From assembly GCF_016428805.1 (NCBI RefSeq), contig NZ_JAELTJ010000012.1:1-64000 (forward strand): a stretch of DNA of 64,000 nucleotides, written 5' to 3'. Made by a program: the position numbers and the translations under genes. The notes beneath the pieces are model-generated. The model made no database searches. It was not told the DNA's origin and saw only the letters and a program-made list of their open reading frames with translations. Shown here piece by piece: positions 34,421 through 43,390 of this stretch. Every line of letters begins with the position of its first letter. The stretch's first letter is position 1. The DNA is from Achromobacter sp. ASV32. Lineage in GTDB: Bacteria; Pseudomonadota; Gammaproteobacteria; Burkholderiales; Burkholderiaceae_B.

Positions 34421-35149
34421 ATGGGTATCAACGCAGACATACAAAAACTGGAGCCGGGCGCCCTGGTCGAATTGTTCGAACTGGACGCCAGCGAGATCGG
34501 CGGCGCCGTGCAGCGCTTTCATGGCTACATGCAGGTGGGGCCGATCTATTGGCAAGGCAAGCAGTACGACCCCTGGGCGATCCAGGCCGAGGGCTTCGAG
34601 CAGGTCGGTGAAGGCCAACAGCCATCGCCCACGCTGCGCGTTGGCAATATCGGCCAGGATGAGAAGGGCAACGCCGTCGTGGGCGTGATCTCGTCCCTGT
34701 GCATCCATCTGGATGACCTGGTGGGCGCCCGGGTGGTCGTGCGCCGCACGCTGGGCAAGTACCTGGACGCGGCCAACTTCCCGCAGGGCAACCCCACCGC
34801 GGACCCGCAGGAAGAGCTGCCGCCCGAAGTCTGGATCGTGCAGCAAAAGACCGCGGAAACCGCCCAGGTGGTGGAGTTCTCGCTGTCCAGCGCGCTGGAT
34901 TTCAACGGCCAGAAACTGCCCGACCGCCCGATCATCGCGGGCGTGTGCTCGTGGCTGCGCAAGGGCGGCTATCGCGGCCCGTATTGCGGCTACACCGGCA
35001 GCCGCATGTTCGACCTGGACGGCAAGCCCGTCAACGACCCGACGCAGGACCGGTGTTCCGGCCTGATGTCGGATTGCAAGAAGCGCTTCGGCGAGTACGA
35101 AATCATCAACTTCGGCGGTTTTCCGTCCGCCGACCTGGTCAGGGGATAA
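34421..35149 (+). CDS. Minor tail protein L-like, probable Fe-S tail-tip protein
   Basis: The 242-residue protein resembles lambda gpL. Its N-terminal beta domain includes VGPIYWQGKQYDPWAIQAEG. The C-terminal domain carries four cysteines (C176, C189, C212, C219) in VCSWLRKGGYRGPYCGYTG and DRCSGLMSDCKKRFG, the set that binds a [4Fe-4S] cluster in lambda gpL. A GGAGGGA site precedes the ATG. It forms part of the tail tip; gene K starts 2 bases after its stop. Confidence 0.9.
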   Translation: MGINADIQKLEPGALVELFELDASEIGGAVQRFHGYMQVGPIYWQGKQYDPWAIQAEGFEQVGEGQQPSPTLRVGNIGQDEKGNAVVGVISSLCIHLDDLVGARVVVRRTLGKYLDAANFPQGNPTADPQEELPPEVWIVQQKTAETAQVVEFSLSSALDFNGQKLPDRPIIAGVCSWLRKGGYRGPYCGYTGSRMFDLDGKPVNDPTQDRCSGLMSDCKKRFGEYEIINFGGFPSADLVRG

Positions 35150-35151
35150 AC

Positions 35152-35931
35152 ATGCGCAAGAGCACGATGCAGGCCATCCGTGACCATGGCGTGGCGACGT
35201 ATCCGCAGGAATGCTGCGGGCTGGTGGTCAAGGCCGGCCGCCGCGAATGGTATGTGCCGTGCCGCAATACGGCGGCCAGCGAGGAGCAGTTCGTGATGTC
35301 GGCGCAAGACTATGCGGCGGCCGAGGAAAGCGGCAGGATCGTGGCCGTGGTGCATTCGCATCCGGATGCGGCGGCGATTCCCAGCGAAGCCGACCGGGTG
35401 GCCTGCGAGGCGTCGGGGCTGCCCTGGTACATCGTTGCCGTGGAAAAGCACCTGGACGGCCAGGTCAAGGCGGGAGAGATCCGTGGCTTTACGCCCGAAG
35501 GCTTCCAGGCGCCGCTGCTGGGCCGCCAGTTCGCCCATGGCGTGCTGGACTGCTATTCCCTGGTGCGCGACTGGTACGCGCGGGAGCGCGGCATCGGCCT
35601 GCCCGACTTCGCCCGCGAAGACGGCTGGTGGGAAGCGGGCCGCGCCGGCGACCTGTACATGGACCATTACGCCGAAGCCGGGTTTCGGCCGTTGGCGGCC
35701 CACGAGACCATGACGCCGGGCGATGTGGTGATCATGCAGGTGCGGTCCGACCGGGCCAATCATGCGGGTGTTTTCATCGGTGCTGAACCGTTGAGCGAGG
35801 CACCGGGCTTGTTTCCGCTGCCGGACGCCATGCTGCACCATCTGTACGGGCGCGATTCCGAGCGGGTGGTGTATGGCGGATTCTGGCGCGAGGCGACCCG
35901 GGTGGTGCTGCGTCATGGAGAGCCGCGATGA
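35152..35931 (+). CDS. Tail tip assembly protein K-like (JAMM plus NlpC/P60)
   Basis: The 259-residue protein combines an N-terminal JAMM/Mov34 metallopeptidase domain (E20, H68-S-H70-P, S78, D81 in VVHSHPDAAAIPSEAD) with a C-terminal NlpC/P60 cysteine peptidase (C134 in HGVLDCYSLVRDW, H204 in RANHAGVF). This is the lambda gpK layout; the second domain can cleave peptidoglycan during tail penetration. The catalytic residues of both domains appear intact. Its stop overlaps the ATG of gene I. Confidence 0.92.
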   Translation: MRKSTMQAIRDHGVATYPQECCGLVVKAGRREWYVPCRNTAASEEQFVMSAQDYAAAEESGRIVAVVHSHPDAAAIPSEADRVACEASGLPWYIVAVEKHLDGQVKAGEIRGFTPEGFQAPLLGRQFAHGVLDCYSLVRDWYARERGIGLPDFAREDGWWEAGRAGDLYMDHYAEAGFRPLAAHETMTPGDVVIMQVRSDRANHAGVFIGAEPLSEAPGLFPLPDAMLHHLYGRDSERVVYGGFWREATRVVLRHGEPR

Positions 35932-36533
35932 ACGACAAGACACGTTTGGTCCGCTTGTATGGCTGGTTGGGCGCGCGGTTCGGTCGGGAACACCGGCTGG
36001 CGGTCACCAGCCCGGCCGAGGCCGTGCGGGCGCTGTGCGTGTTGCTGCCCGGTTTTGAAAAGGCGCTGTCGGATAGTGAACAAAACGGCGTGCGCTTTGC
36101 GTGCTTTGCCGGTCGCCGTAATCTGTCGGAAGACGAATTGCGGCATCCGGTTGGCAGGGACACGATTCGCATTGCACCGATACTGGCCGGCGCCAAGAAC
36201 GGCGGCGTGTTCCAGACCGTGCTGGGGGCGGTGCTGATCGCCGTGGCCGCGTTCTACGCGGGCGGCTTGGCGGCAGCGTTCCAGGCAGGCGGGCTGGTGC
36301 AGGCCACCGCGACGTTGGGCCTGTCGATGATGCTGGGCGGCATCGCCCAGATGCTGTCGCCCCAGCAACGCGTGCTAAGCGCCAGGGATGGCCCGGAAAA
36401 CGGCGCGTCCTACAACTTCAACGGACCCGTGAACACGACGGCGCAGGGCAACCCCGTGCCGCTGCTTTACGGGGAAATGTTCGTCGGCAGCGCCACGATC
36501 TCCGCAGGTATCTATTCGGAAGACCACGTATGA
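35928..36533 (+). CDS. Tail assembly protein I-like, copy 1
   Basis: The 201-residue protein has a ubiquitin-like N-terminal half (VRLYGWLGARFGREHRLAV, ALCVLLPGFEKAL), two hydrophobic segments (about 95-145) and the conserved end NGPVNTTAQGNPVPLLYGEM with SATISAGIYSEDHV, as in lambda gpI. gpI acts with K, L and J in tip assembly. Start and stop both overlap neighbours by four bases. A second copy lies at 43391. Confidence 0.9.
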   Translation: MNDKTRLVRLYGWLGARFGREHRLAVTSPAEAVRALCVLLPGFEKALSDSEQNGVRFACFAGRRNLSEDELRHPVGRDTIRIAPILAGAKNGGVFQTVLGAVLIAVAAFYAGGLAAAFQAGGLVQATATLGLSMMLGGIAQMLSPQQRVLSARDGPENGASYNFNGPVNTTAQGNPVPLLYGEMFVGSATISAGIYSEDHV

Positions 36534-39500
36534 AACAACGACATCGCATCAGGAACAAGGCGCCCGCGGGCGCCTTTGCTTTTGGCGGCAAGCGGGCGGA
36601 TGCGCGACAGGACGTCATCGGCCACAAGGGCAAGGGCGGCGGCGGCGGCCGCGCGCCGGTGGAATCGCCCGACAGCCTGCACAGCACGGCTTACGCGCGC
36701 GTCATCGACCTGCTCGGCGAGGGCGAGATCTACGGCCCCGTGCACGGCATGGACAATGCCCTGCGCGACGTCTACCTGAACGGCACGCCCGTGGCCAACG
36801 AAGACGGCTCGCTGAACTTCACGGGGGCGTCGATCGACTTTCGCACGGGCACGCAGTTGCAGGATCCGCTGCCCGGCTTTCCGGCGTCGGAAAGCACCAT
36901 CGGCATCAATGCCGAGCTGAAATCGAATCAGCCCTGGACGCGCCTGTTCACCAACCTGCAGGCGTCCGCCGTGCGCGTGACGCTGGCGGTCGAAGGGCTG
37001 AGCCGCGCGGACACCAAGAACGGCGACATCAATGGCTACCGCGTCGAATACCTGATCGAGGTGAACACGGACGGCGCCGGCTACCAGGTGGTGCTGGCCA
37101 CGGCGTTCGACGGCAAGACCACGCAGCGCTATACCCGCTCGCACCGCATCGACCTGCCGCGGGCGCGCCAGGGCTGGAACATCCGGGTGCGCCGCATCAC
37201 GCCCAATGCCAACAGCAACACGATCTCGGACCGCACGGTGGTGGATACGGTCACGGAAATCATCGACGCCAAGCTGCGCTATCCGATGTCGGCCGTGGTC
37301 GGCATCAAGATCGATGCCTCGCAATTCCAGAGCATCCCGACCCGCGCCTATCATGTGCGCGGCCGCATCATCCGCGTGCCGTCCAACTACCATCCGGATC
37401 TGCGCAGCTACAACGGCGTGTGGGATGGCACCTTCAAGCTGGCCTGGACCAACAACCCGGCCTGGGTATTCTACGACCTGATCAGCAATGACCGCTACGG
37501 TCTGGGTACCCGCGTGCCCGCGGGCTGGCTGGACAAGTGGGGCCTGTACCAGATCGGCCGCTACTGCGACGAGATGGTCGACGACGGCTTTGGCGGCAAG
37601 GAACCGCGCTTCACCTGCAACGTCTACCTGCAACAGGCGGCCGACGCCTATCGCGTGGTGCAGGACTTCGCGTCCATCTTCCGCGGCATGGCCTACTGGG
37701 CCAACGCCGCGGTGTTCGCGTCGGCCGACATGCCCGGCGATCCGGTCTACACCTTCTCGTCCGCCAACGTGGTCGAGGGCAAGTTCAACTACGTCGGATC
37801 GGCGCTGACGACCCGCTATACCGTGGCGCTGGTGTCCTGGAACGACATGTCCGAAATGGGCCGCCAGAAGGTCGAGTACGTCGAAAGCCGTGAAGGCATC
37901 GCGCGCTACGGCATCCAGCAGGTGGAAGTCACCGGCTTTGGTTGCACCTCGCGCGGCCAGGCCCACCGCATCGGCAAGTGGATGCTGTTGACCTCCAACA
38001 TGGAGACGCGCTCGGTCACCTTCTCGGTGGGCCTGGACGCCTGCCGCGTGCGGCCGGGCAGCGTCATCCGGGTGGCGGACCAGCACCTGGCCGGTCGCCG
38101 CATCGGCGGTCGCATTCGTGAAGGGTCGCTCAGCAAGATCACGGTCGATGCCGAACTGGGCGTTCGGCCCGGCGACCGCCTGACGGTGAATCTGCCCAAC
38201 GGCCTGTCGGAAACGCGCGTGGTCGCCACCGCGGTGGGCACGGGCCTGACGGCGGACAACACGGTCTTCACGGTGGACTCCACCGAGCTGACCGCTGACC
38301 TGGTCGGCCTGCCGGGCACGGTGCTGCATATCACGGTGACCACGCCCTTCTCGCAGGCTCCCGAAGCCGAGTGTGTCTGGACACTGGAATCCGAGGCCCT
38401 GTCGACTCAGACCTTCCGCGTGCTGAGCGTGAAGCGCAAGGAAGGCCTGATCGCCGAGATCTCGGCGGTACAGCACGAACCGGGCAAGTTCGACAACGTG
38501 GACTTCGGCACGCGCCTGGATCCCAAGCCCATCACGGTGGTGCCGCCGTCCGTCCAGCCCGCGCCCACCAACATCCGCCTGGCGTCGCGTTCCGTGATCG
38601 ACCAGGGCATGGCGCGGCACGTCGGGGTGATCAGTTGGGACGCGGCGGCTTCGGCCGTCGCCTACCAGGTGCAATGGCGCCGCGACAACTCTGACTGGGT
38701 CGAAGCGGGCCGTACCGGCGCGCTGACCCTGGAATTGCCGGACATCCGGGCCGGCGCCTACGTGGCGCGGGTGCGCGCCATCAATGTGGCGGACATCTCG
38801 TCGGTCTGGGTCAATTCCACCGAAACGCAGCTGGAGGGCGACATTGCGCCGCCGCCCGCGCTGGCCCTGCTGGCCGCCAAGCCGCTGGTGTTCGGCATCG
38901 ACCTGCGCTGGGCCTTCCCCGAGGGTCGCTTCACGGCGCAACGCACCGAGATCTGGTACAGCGCGTCCAACGACCGTGCCAGCGCCATCAAGCTGGGTGA
39001 CTATGCCTTCCCGCAAAGCGCCCACACCCTGATGGGGCTGTCGGCTGGCAAGCGCTTCTACTTCTGGGGCCGCATCGTCGCGCTCAATGGCGAGATCGGC
39101 GCCTGGTATCCGGGTGAGCAAGGCGTGATGGGGGAATCGAGCTGGGAAGCCAGCGAAATTCTGGAGTACCTGAATGGCAAGATCAGCCGCGATGAACTGG
39201 CCAAGGATCTGACCGGCACGATCGATGGCCTGACCACCGGCCTGGAAGCGACCCGCGCCGCGATTACCGCCGAGGAAATCAAACGCGAGGACGCAGACGG
39301 GGCGCTGGCTTCGCGCGTGGATACGGTGCTGGCGACGGCCAACGGCGCTGCCGCCGGGGTCGAGGAGGCTCGCTCGGCCCTGGTCGGGCTGGATGGCAAG
39401 CTGAAAGCCACCTGGAGCGTCAAGGCCCAGGTCACGCAGGACAACAAGGTCTACGCCGCCGGCATGTCGTTGGGGGCCTACAGCCAGCCCGACGGGCAAG

Positions 39501-40138
39501 TGCAGACATCGGTGTATTTCCTGGCTGACCGGTTGGCCTTGCTGAACCTGACCAATGGCGCGACGACCACCCCGTTCGTGATCGAGAACGGCCAGACCTT
39601 CATCAACGACGCGGTGATCGGCACGGGGCGGATCACCAACGCGATGATCAGGAGTCTGGACGCGGGCAAGATCAGCGCAGGGTATATCAATGCCGACCGT
39701 CTTGACGCCAACGTGCTGGCAGCCAAGCTGGCGAACCTGAATACGGCGTACATCAGCACGGCGCATATCGGCGTGGCGCAGGTGGATACGTTGCGTATCG
39801 CGAGCGGCGCGGTGGTTATCAATAATTCGGCGACTTACAGCCTGGAATGGGGGCGTTATTCGGGAACGAATACCGCCACGGTGTCCATCTACCTGAATGT
39901 GCCGGCCCGCTTGATGATGATGCAGAACCATGTTTTCGGATTGGGCGGGGGGAACTGGGGCGGTGAAGCGCCTCAAGGAACAATGACTTCAAACTTTGGC
40001 TTCAGCGGCATGGCGCAGGTATGGCTGAGCGATTTTCTGCAACCAGGAACGTATTCGCTGACGATAACGTTTCCCAGGCCTTTCGACGGCTACGGCAACG
40101 CCAGGGGCAACGTGGCTCTTATGGGACTACTACGATGA
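36530..40138 (+). CDS. Tail tip attachment/host specificity protein J-like
   Basis: The 1202-residue protein begins with a basic Gly-rich stretch (KGKGGGGGRAPVESPDSL), followed by the gpJ core (ARVIDLLGEGEIYGPVHG; GLGTRVPAGWLDKWGLYQIG; SVTFSVGLDACRVRPGSVI). It continues with a fibronectin-III-like region near 680-800 and a DUF1983 central-fibre domain (about 945-1100, KLKATWSVKAQVTQDNKVYAAG). The last ~110 residues (from about INNSATYSLEWGRYSG) are encoded by visibly less GC-rich DNA and probably form the exchanged receptor-binding tip. It determines which cells the particle binds. Confidence 0.93.
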   Translation: MKQRHRIRNKAPAGAFAFGGKRADARQDVIGHKGKGGGGGRAPVESPDSLHSTAYARVIDLLGEGEIYGPVHGMDNALRDVYLNGTPVANEDGSLNFTGASIDFRTGTQLQDPLPGFPASESTIGINAELKSNQPWTRLFTNLQASAVRVTLAVEGLSRADTKNGDINGYRVEYLIEVNTDGAGYQVVLATAFDGKTTQRYTRSHRIDLPRARQGWNIRVRRITPNANSNTISDRTVVDTVTEIIDAKLRYPMSAVVGIKIDASQFQSIPTRAYHVRGRIIRVPSNYHPDLRSYNGVWDGTFKLAWTNNPAWVFYDLISNDRYGLGTRVPAGWLDKWGLYQIGRYCDEMVDDGFGGKEPRFTCNVYLQQAADAYRVVQDFASIFRGMAYWANAAVFASADMPGDPVYTFSSANVVEGKFNYVGSALTTRYTVALVSWNDMSEMGRQKVEYVESREGIARYGIQQVEVTGFGCTSRGQAHRIGKWMLLTSNMETRSVTFSVGLDACRVRPGSVIRVADQHLAGRRIGGRIREGSLSKITVDAELGVRPGDRLTVNLPNGLSETRVVATAVGTGLTADNTVFTVDSTELTADLVGLPGTVLHITVTTPFSQAPEAECVWTLESEALSTQTFRVLSVKRKEGLIAEISAVQHEPGKFDNVDFGTRLDPKPITVVPPSVQPAPTNIRLASRSVIDQGMARHVGVISWDAAASAVAYQVQWRRDNSDWVEAGRTGALTLELPDIRAGAYVARVRAINVADISSVWVNSTETQLEGDIAPPPALALLAAKPLVFGIDLRWAFPEGRFTAQRTEIWYSASNDRASAIKLGDYAFPQSAHTLMGLSAGKRFYFWGRIVALNGEIGAWYPGEQGVMGESSWEASEILEYLNGKISRDELAKDLTGTIDGLTTGLEATRAAITAEEIKREDADGALASRVDTVLATANGAAAGVEEARSALVGLDGKLKATWSVKAQVTQDNKVYAAGMSLGAYSQPDGQVQTSVYFLADRLALLNLTNGATTTPFVIENGQTFINDAVIGTGRITNAMIRSLDAGKISAGYINADRLDANVLAAKLANLNTAYISTAHIGVAQVDTLRIASGAVVINNSATYSLEWGRYSGTNTATVSIYLNVPARLMMMQNHVFGLGGGNWGGEAPQGTMTSNFGFSGMAQVWLSDFLQPGTYSLTITFPRPFDGYGNARGNVALMGLLR

Positions 40139-40506
40139 ACACATATTCACTCTACGACTCGGATGGCCGTGTTTTCAGCGTGCTTTCCTTGCAGCAGGTT
40201 GACCAGTTGGAGCGGCTCGTTTCCATGAATGGCGCTGCAGGCTATATCGAGGGCGTAGTCGACCCCGAGACACAGTATGTCCAGGAAGGGCGAGTCGAAT
40301 CCAGGCCGCCGGGCACGTCGATGCTGACCGGAAGCGTGCTTTCAGGACTGCCCGTCCCCTGCGTGGTCAGTGTCAATCGCATGGAATACCCCTGCAACCA
40401 ATCCAGCATCGAACTGGAGTTCGATCAACCGGGCCGCTACCGCATCGTGGTGCGCGCCTGGCCCCAAATCGACAAGGAGTTTGAAATTGAAAATCCGCCA
40501 CTATGA
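40135..40506 (+). CDS. Tail-fibre-linked protein of unknown function
   Basis: The 123-residue protein MNTYSLYDSDGRVFSVLSLQ is coupled to J by an ATGA overlap. It contains GYIEGVVDPETQYVQEGRV and ends as a beta-rich domain PGRYRIVVRAWPQIDKEFEI. A short beta-domain gene directly after J or a fibre often encodes a fibre-associated or capping protein, but no family is recognised here. Confidence 0.7.
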   Translation: MNTYSLYDSDGRVFSVLSLQQVDQLERLVSMNGAAGYIEGVVDPETQYVQEGRVESRPPGTSMLTGSVLSGLPVPCVVSVNRMEYPCNQSSIELEFDQPGRYRIVVRAWPQIDKEFEIENPPL

Positions 40507-40708
40507 ACCCTATGCGCCGCTGCGCGCGCGCGCCTATCCCGCCATTGGCGACCAGCTCGACGCGATCATGAAGTTCGCCGAGCATCTGCAACGCTCGGGC
40601 CAGAGCTTGCCTGACGAAGTCACGCAATGGGTCGCGCAATGCAACCACGTGAAGCAGCGCTTTCCGAAGACTTCAGCCGACGTCGCTGAACCCGCTCTGC
40701 CCGCCTAG
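40487..40708 (+). CDS. XkdW-like small phage tail protein (TTG start)
   Basis: The 73-residue protein reads MKIRHYEPYAPLRARAYPAI with GDQLDAIMKFAEHLQRSGQS, resembling the C-terminal YPPIGDQLDA... motif of XkdW and related tail-fibre accessory proteins. The TTG at 40487 is chosen because AAGGAG (40473-40478) lies 8 bases upstream and the reading overlaps the previous gene by 20 bases. A strong terminator overlaps its 3' end. Confidence 0.7.
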   Translation: MKIRHYEPYAPLRARAYPAIGDQLDAIMKFAEHLQRSGQSLPDEVTQWVAQCNHVKQRFPKTSADVAEPALPA

Positions 40709-40722
40709 CGGGCTTTTTTTCG
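40698..40722 (+). terminator. Rho-independent terminator after the J unit
   Basis: GCCCGC-CTA-GCGGGC followed by seven T overlaps the stop of the XkdW-like gene. The large fibre gene starts 74 bases later, so it may have its own promoter or depend on antitermination. Confidence 0.85.
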
Positions 40723-40795
40723 TCTCGCCACGCCGCCGCTTGGGGATGCTGTCTTTTGCATCCGGGCGGCCCGGGGCTATTTCGACCCACGGACC

Positions 40796-43069
40796 ATGAA
40801 GAAACTCGATTCCATCAATATCGGCAAGGCGCCGAACGATCAGCAAGGCGATCCGTTGCGTACGGCCCTTGACCGGGTCAATAAGAACTTTGCCCTTATT
40901 GCCCCTGCCATTGATGACCTGGAGGGGATATCGCTGCCCAAAGCGTTGCCCGCCTCAGGTTCGGATCTGGACGCGGTCACGGAGCCTGGCTGGTATAACC
41001 AGGACAGCGCCGCGGGTGCGGCAGGCGGCAAGAACTACCCGGTCGCGGCGGCAGGCCAACTGCTTGTCCGGGCCGGCGGCGGCACGCGCTACCAGCTCTA
41101 TATCGGCAATGCGTTGCAGGAGCAGGGTACGACGCTGTCGTGGCGGTCCTGGCAGAACGGCGGGTGGTCCGCCTGGGCGCATGCGGGCACGGCCCAGGAA
41201 CTGGACCGGGTGCGTGCGGTAGCGGCGGCCGCCATCCCCGCCGACCAATTGGCCGCTGCCGGGGGCGTCGCGACGCTGGATGCCAATCGCCAGATTCCGT
41301 CCGCGCAGATTCCGCCGCGCCATGCAGTCGCCCTGCCCACGCAGGCGCATGATCTGAACGACTTCGTCACGCCTGACTCGTACCAGCAGACGAGCGATGC
41401 CGGCGCGGCGGCGGGGGCTCACTATCCCGTGGCTCGGGCGGGCTTTGTGCAGGTCACCGCAGGGGGCAATGCCGTGTTGCAGGGGTACACCGTTGTGGGC
41501 GATCACGCGCCGGGTCCTTTCTGGCGTATTCGCACGGGCAGCTCCGCCTGGTCGGCTTGGCATGAGACTGCCGATGTCGCTTGGGTAACGTCGCTGTTGG
41601 GCGCCGCTGACGGGATCGCGACGCTGGACGCTGCCAAGTCGATTCCCGCCGAGCAGATTCGCAGGCCGTTGCAGGCCGGCACGCTGCCATACCTGGGCTT
41701 GCTCCCCGAGGGCGCGGATTTGAATGCCTACGTCACGCGCGGTCTCTACATCGTCGCGGCGTCGGCGATTGCCACGCCGGAGAAGCACTTCCCGGTGTCC
41801 GAAGCCGGCTCTCTTGAAGTCGTCGCGGCGGCAGGCCCCGGAACTGACGCGACCGGCACGGTTGTGCAGACGTTCCATGCCGCCAGTTCCAATGGCGTTC
41901 ATACCCGCGCATTGGTGGCCGGCACGTGGAGCGCCTGGAAACGGCTGGCTTGGTCCGACGAGGTGACCGCCGCCGCCGGCAATGCCGTGACACACGTGCG
42001 TCTTGCCGGCAATGGAATCAATCTGAACGATTGCCATGCCGGCGAGCACTACTACACCTGGGCGGATGCTGCGACGATGGTGAATGGGCTGAATTTTCCG
42101 CCCAGTACGGCATCGACAGGCACGTTGCAGGTGTCGGCGGCGTCGATGACGAGTGTCGCCCAACACGTCACGCTGAACGCCGAGGGCGACGCCAAGCCGG
42201 GGATGTTCAGCCGACGCGGCAATGCGGAAACCGGCGCATGGGGCCCATGGAAATGCACCGGTGCGGTCAGCAGTCGGGCGCATCTGCCCACGGCGGATGC
42301 CGGAGATGTGTACGTTGACGGCATCGGCTGGTTCTCGTGGGACACCGTGGAGCCGGCCGGGTACTACCTGAAGGGCGGACAACGTACCGTGCGCGTTGTG
42401 GTGACGGCCAGCGGTCCGGTGCCTGTGCCTGGCTATGTGCGGCAGGTATTCGTTCGTGCGATCGGTGGCGGCGGCGGCGGGGCCTATTCCCATCAAGGCG
42501 CCACCGAGAACCCAAGTGGCTCTTGGGGCACCATCCACATCTGCTCTGGCGGCGGCGGCGGGGGAGGCGCTGGCGAGTATTCGGAAGAACAGCTGACGGT
42601 GACGCCCGGCATTCCCTTGAATGTCGTTATCGGTGCGGGCGGCACGAACGGAACATCGACCACGGGCGGCAATCCCGGCGGCCAGACCGCTATCCAGCAG
42701 GCGGGGGTGACTTTGAAAACACTGCAGGGTGGAGGCGGAGGCGGACGTGCCTCGTTCATGTTCGCTGGCGCTGGCGGCTGGAACGGTGGCCATGCCGGTG
42801 GCACGGGCACCGCGTGGTATGCCGGGGCGAGCGGCTACGCGTCGCCGCCTGGAAACGGTGGCAGCGGCGCCTCTTCGCCTTTCGGCGCAGGAGGAAAAGG
42901 AGGCACCCGATCCGGGCAGCTGAACTATCCCGGCAGCGCTGGTGATCCGCCGTTGAGCACCGCCTGGGGGGCGGGGGGCGGCGGGGGAGGCGGCTCGACC
43001 GGCGCAGGTAGTGGCACTTACGCCAGTGGCGCCTCGGGTCGCAATGGCGTGGTCATTGTGGAGTATTGA
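40796..43069 (+). CDS. Large tail fibre with pyocin-knob-like repeats and poly-Gly tip
   Basis: The 757-residue protein starts with the fibre attachment motif INIGKAPNDQQGDPLRTALD. Three to four related modules of about 95 residues follow (each with a LN/LD-x-x-T/V...YPV...G-x-x-x-V...W-x-x-W pattern, near 55-130, 185-265, 300-395 and 405-485), like pyocin-knob domains. The C-terminal ~230 residues are very Gly-rich (GGGGGGAYSHQGA, GGGGGGGAGEYSEEQLTVTPG) and end GRNGVVIVEY, as in polyglycine-sandwich adhesins. It is a likely receptor-binding fibre. The next ATG follows the stop directly. Confidence 0.88.
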   Translation: MKKLDSINIGKAPNDQQGDPLRTALDRVNKNFALIAPAIDDLEGISLPKALPASGSDLDAVTEPGWYNQDSAAGAAGGKNYPVAAAGQLLVRAGGGTRYQLYIGNALQEQGTTLSWRSWQNGGWSAWAHAGTAQELDRVRAVAAAAIPADQLAAAGGVATLDANRQIPSAQIPPRHAVALPTQAHDLNDFVTPDSYQQTSDAGAAAGAHYPVARAGFVQVTAGGNAVLQGYTVVGDHAPGPFWRIRTGSSAWSAWHETADVAWVTSLLGAADGIATLDAAKSIPAEQIRRPLQAGTLPYLGLLPEGADLNAYVTRGLYIVAASAIATPEKHFPVSEAGSLEVVAAAGPGTDATGTVVQTFHAASSNGVHTRALVAGTWSAWKRLAWSDEVTAAAGNAVTHVRLAGNGINLNDCHAGEHYYTWADAATMVNGLNFPPSTASTGTLQVSAASMTSVAQHVTLNAEGDAKPGMFSRRGNAETGAWGPWKCTGAVSSRAHLPTADAGDVYVDGIGWFSWDTVEPAGYYLKGGQRTVRVVVTASGPVPVPGYVRQVFVRAIGGGGGGAYSHQGATENPSGSWGTIHICSGGGGGGGAGEYSEEQLTVTPGIPLNVVIGAGGTNGTSTTGGNPGGQTAIQQAGVTLKTLQGGGGGGRASFMFAGAGGWNGGHAGGTGTAWYAGASGYASPPGNGGSGASSPFGAGGKGGTRSGQLNYPGSAGDPPLSTAWGAGGGGGGGSTGAGSGTYASGASGRNGVVIVEY

Positions 43070-43381
43070 ATGGAACATCTCGACATTTCTTCGGTCTTTG
43101 GGCAGCCGGCTGCTGCCTGCCCGACGGTTCCGGTGGCCAGAGCGTTGCTGCTCGATGCGTCCGGACTGGTCGTCAATGCTGTCGTCATTGCGCAAGGCTC
43201 GGCGTTTGCGGCGGGTGGCGGCCTGTTCGCAGTTACCGATGCACCGGAATGGGCCGGCATTGGCTGGCGTCGCATGGATGGCAAGTGGATTGCCCCGCAA
43301 ATCGGTGACGGCGATATCGGCTTGGTGCCGCCAGCTGCCGAGTCATCGCTGCGCGAGCCATCTGCTGATGATTTCAACTGA
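43070..43381 (+). CDS. Fibre-linked protein of unknown function
   Basis: The 103-residue protein MEHLDISSVFGQPAAACPTV starts directly after the fibre stop and has a repeated A/V-rich beta pattern (VARALLLDASGLVVNAVVIA) and WAGIGWRRMDGKWIAP. In phages, a small gene after a fibre often encodes a fibre chaperone or accessory protein. No named family is recognised. Confidence 0.65.
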   Translation: MEHLDISSVFGQPAAACPTVPVARALLLDASGLVVNAVVIAQGSAFAAGGGLFAVTDAPEWAGIGWRRMDGKWIAPQIGDGDIGLVPPAAESSLREPSADDFN

Positions 43382-43390
43382 GAGCAGACC

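Noticed and set aside
36512-39976. An 1154-codon minus-strand frame across gene J
   Set aside because: It is antisense to a well-supported J protein and its composition (His/Arg/Val) is typical of shadow frames.
40955-43300. A 781-codon minus-strand frame over the large fibre gene
   Set aside because: The plus-strand fibre has the known attachment motif and poly-Gly end; the antisense frame has no domain.
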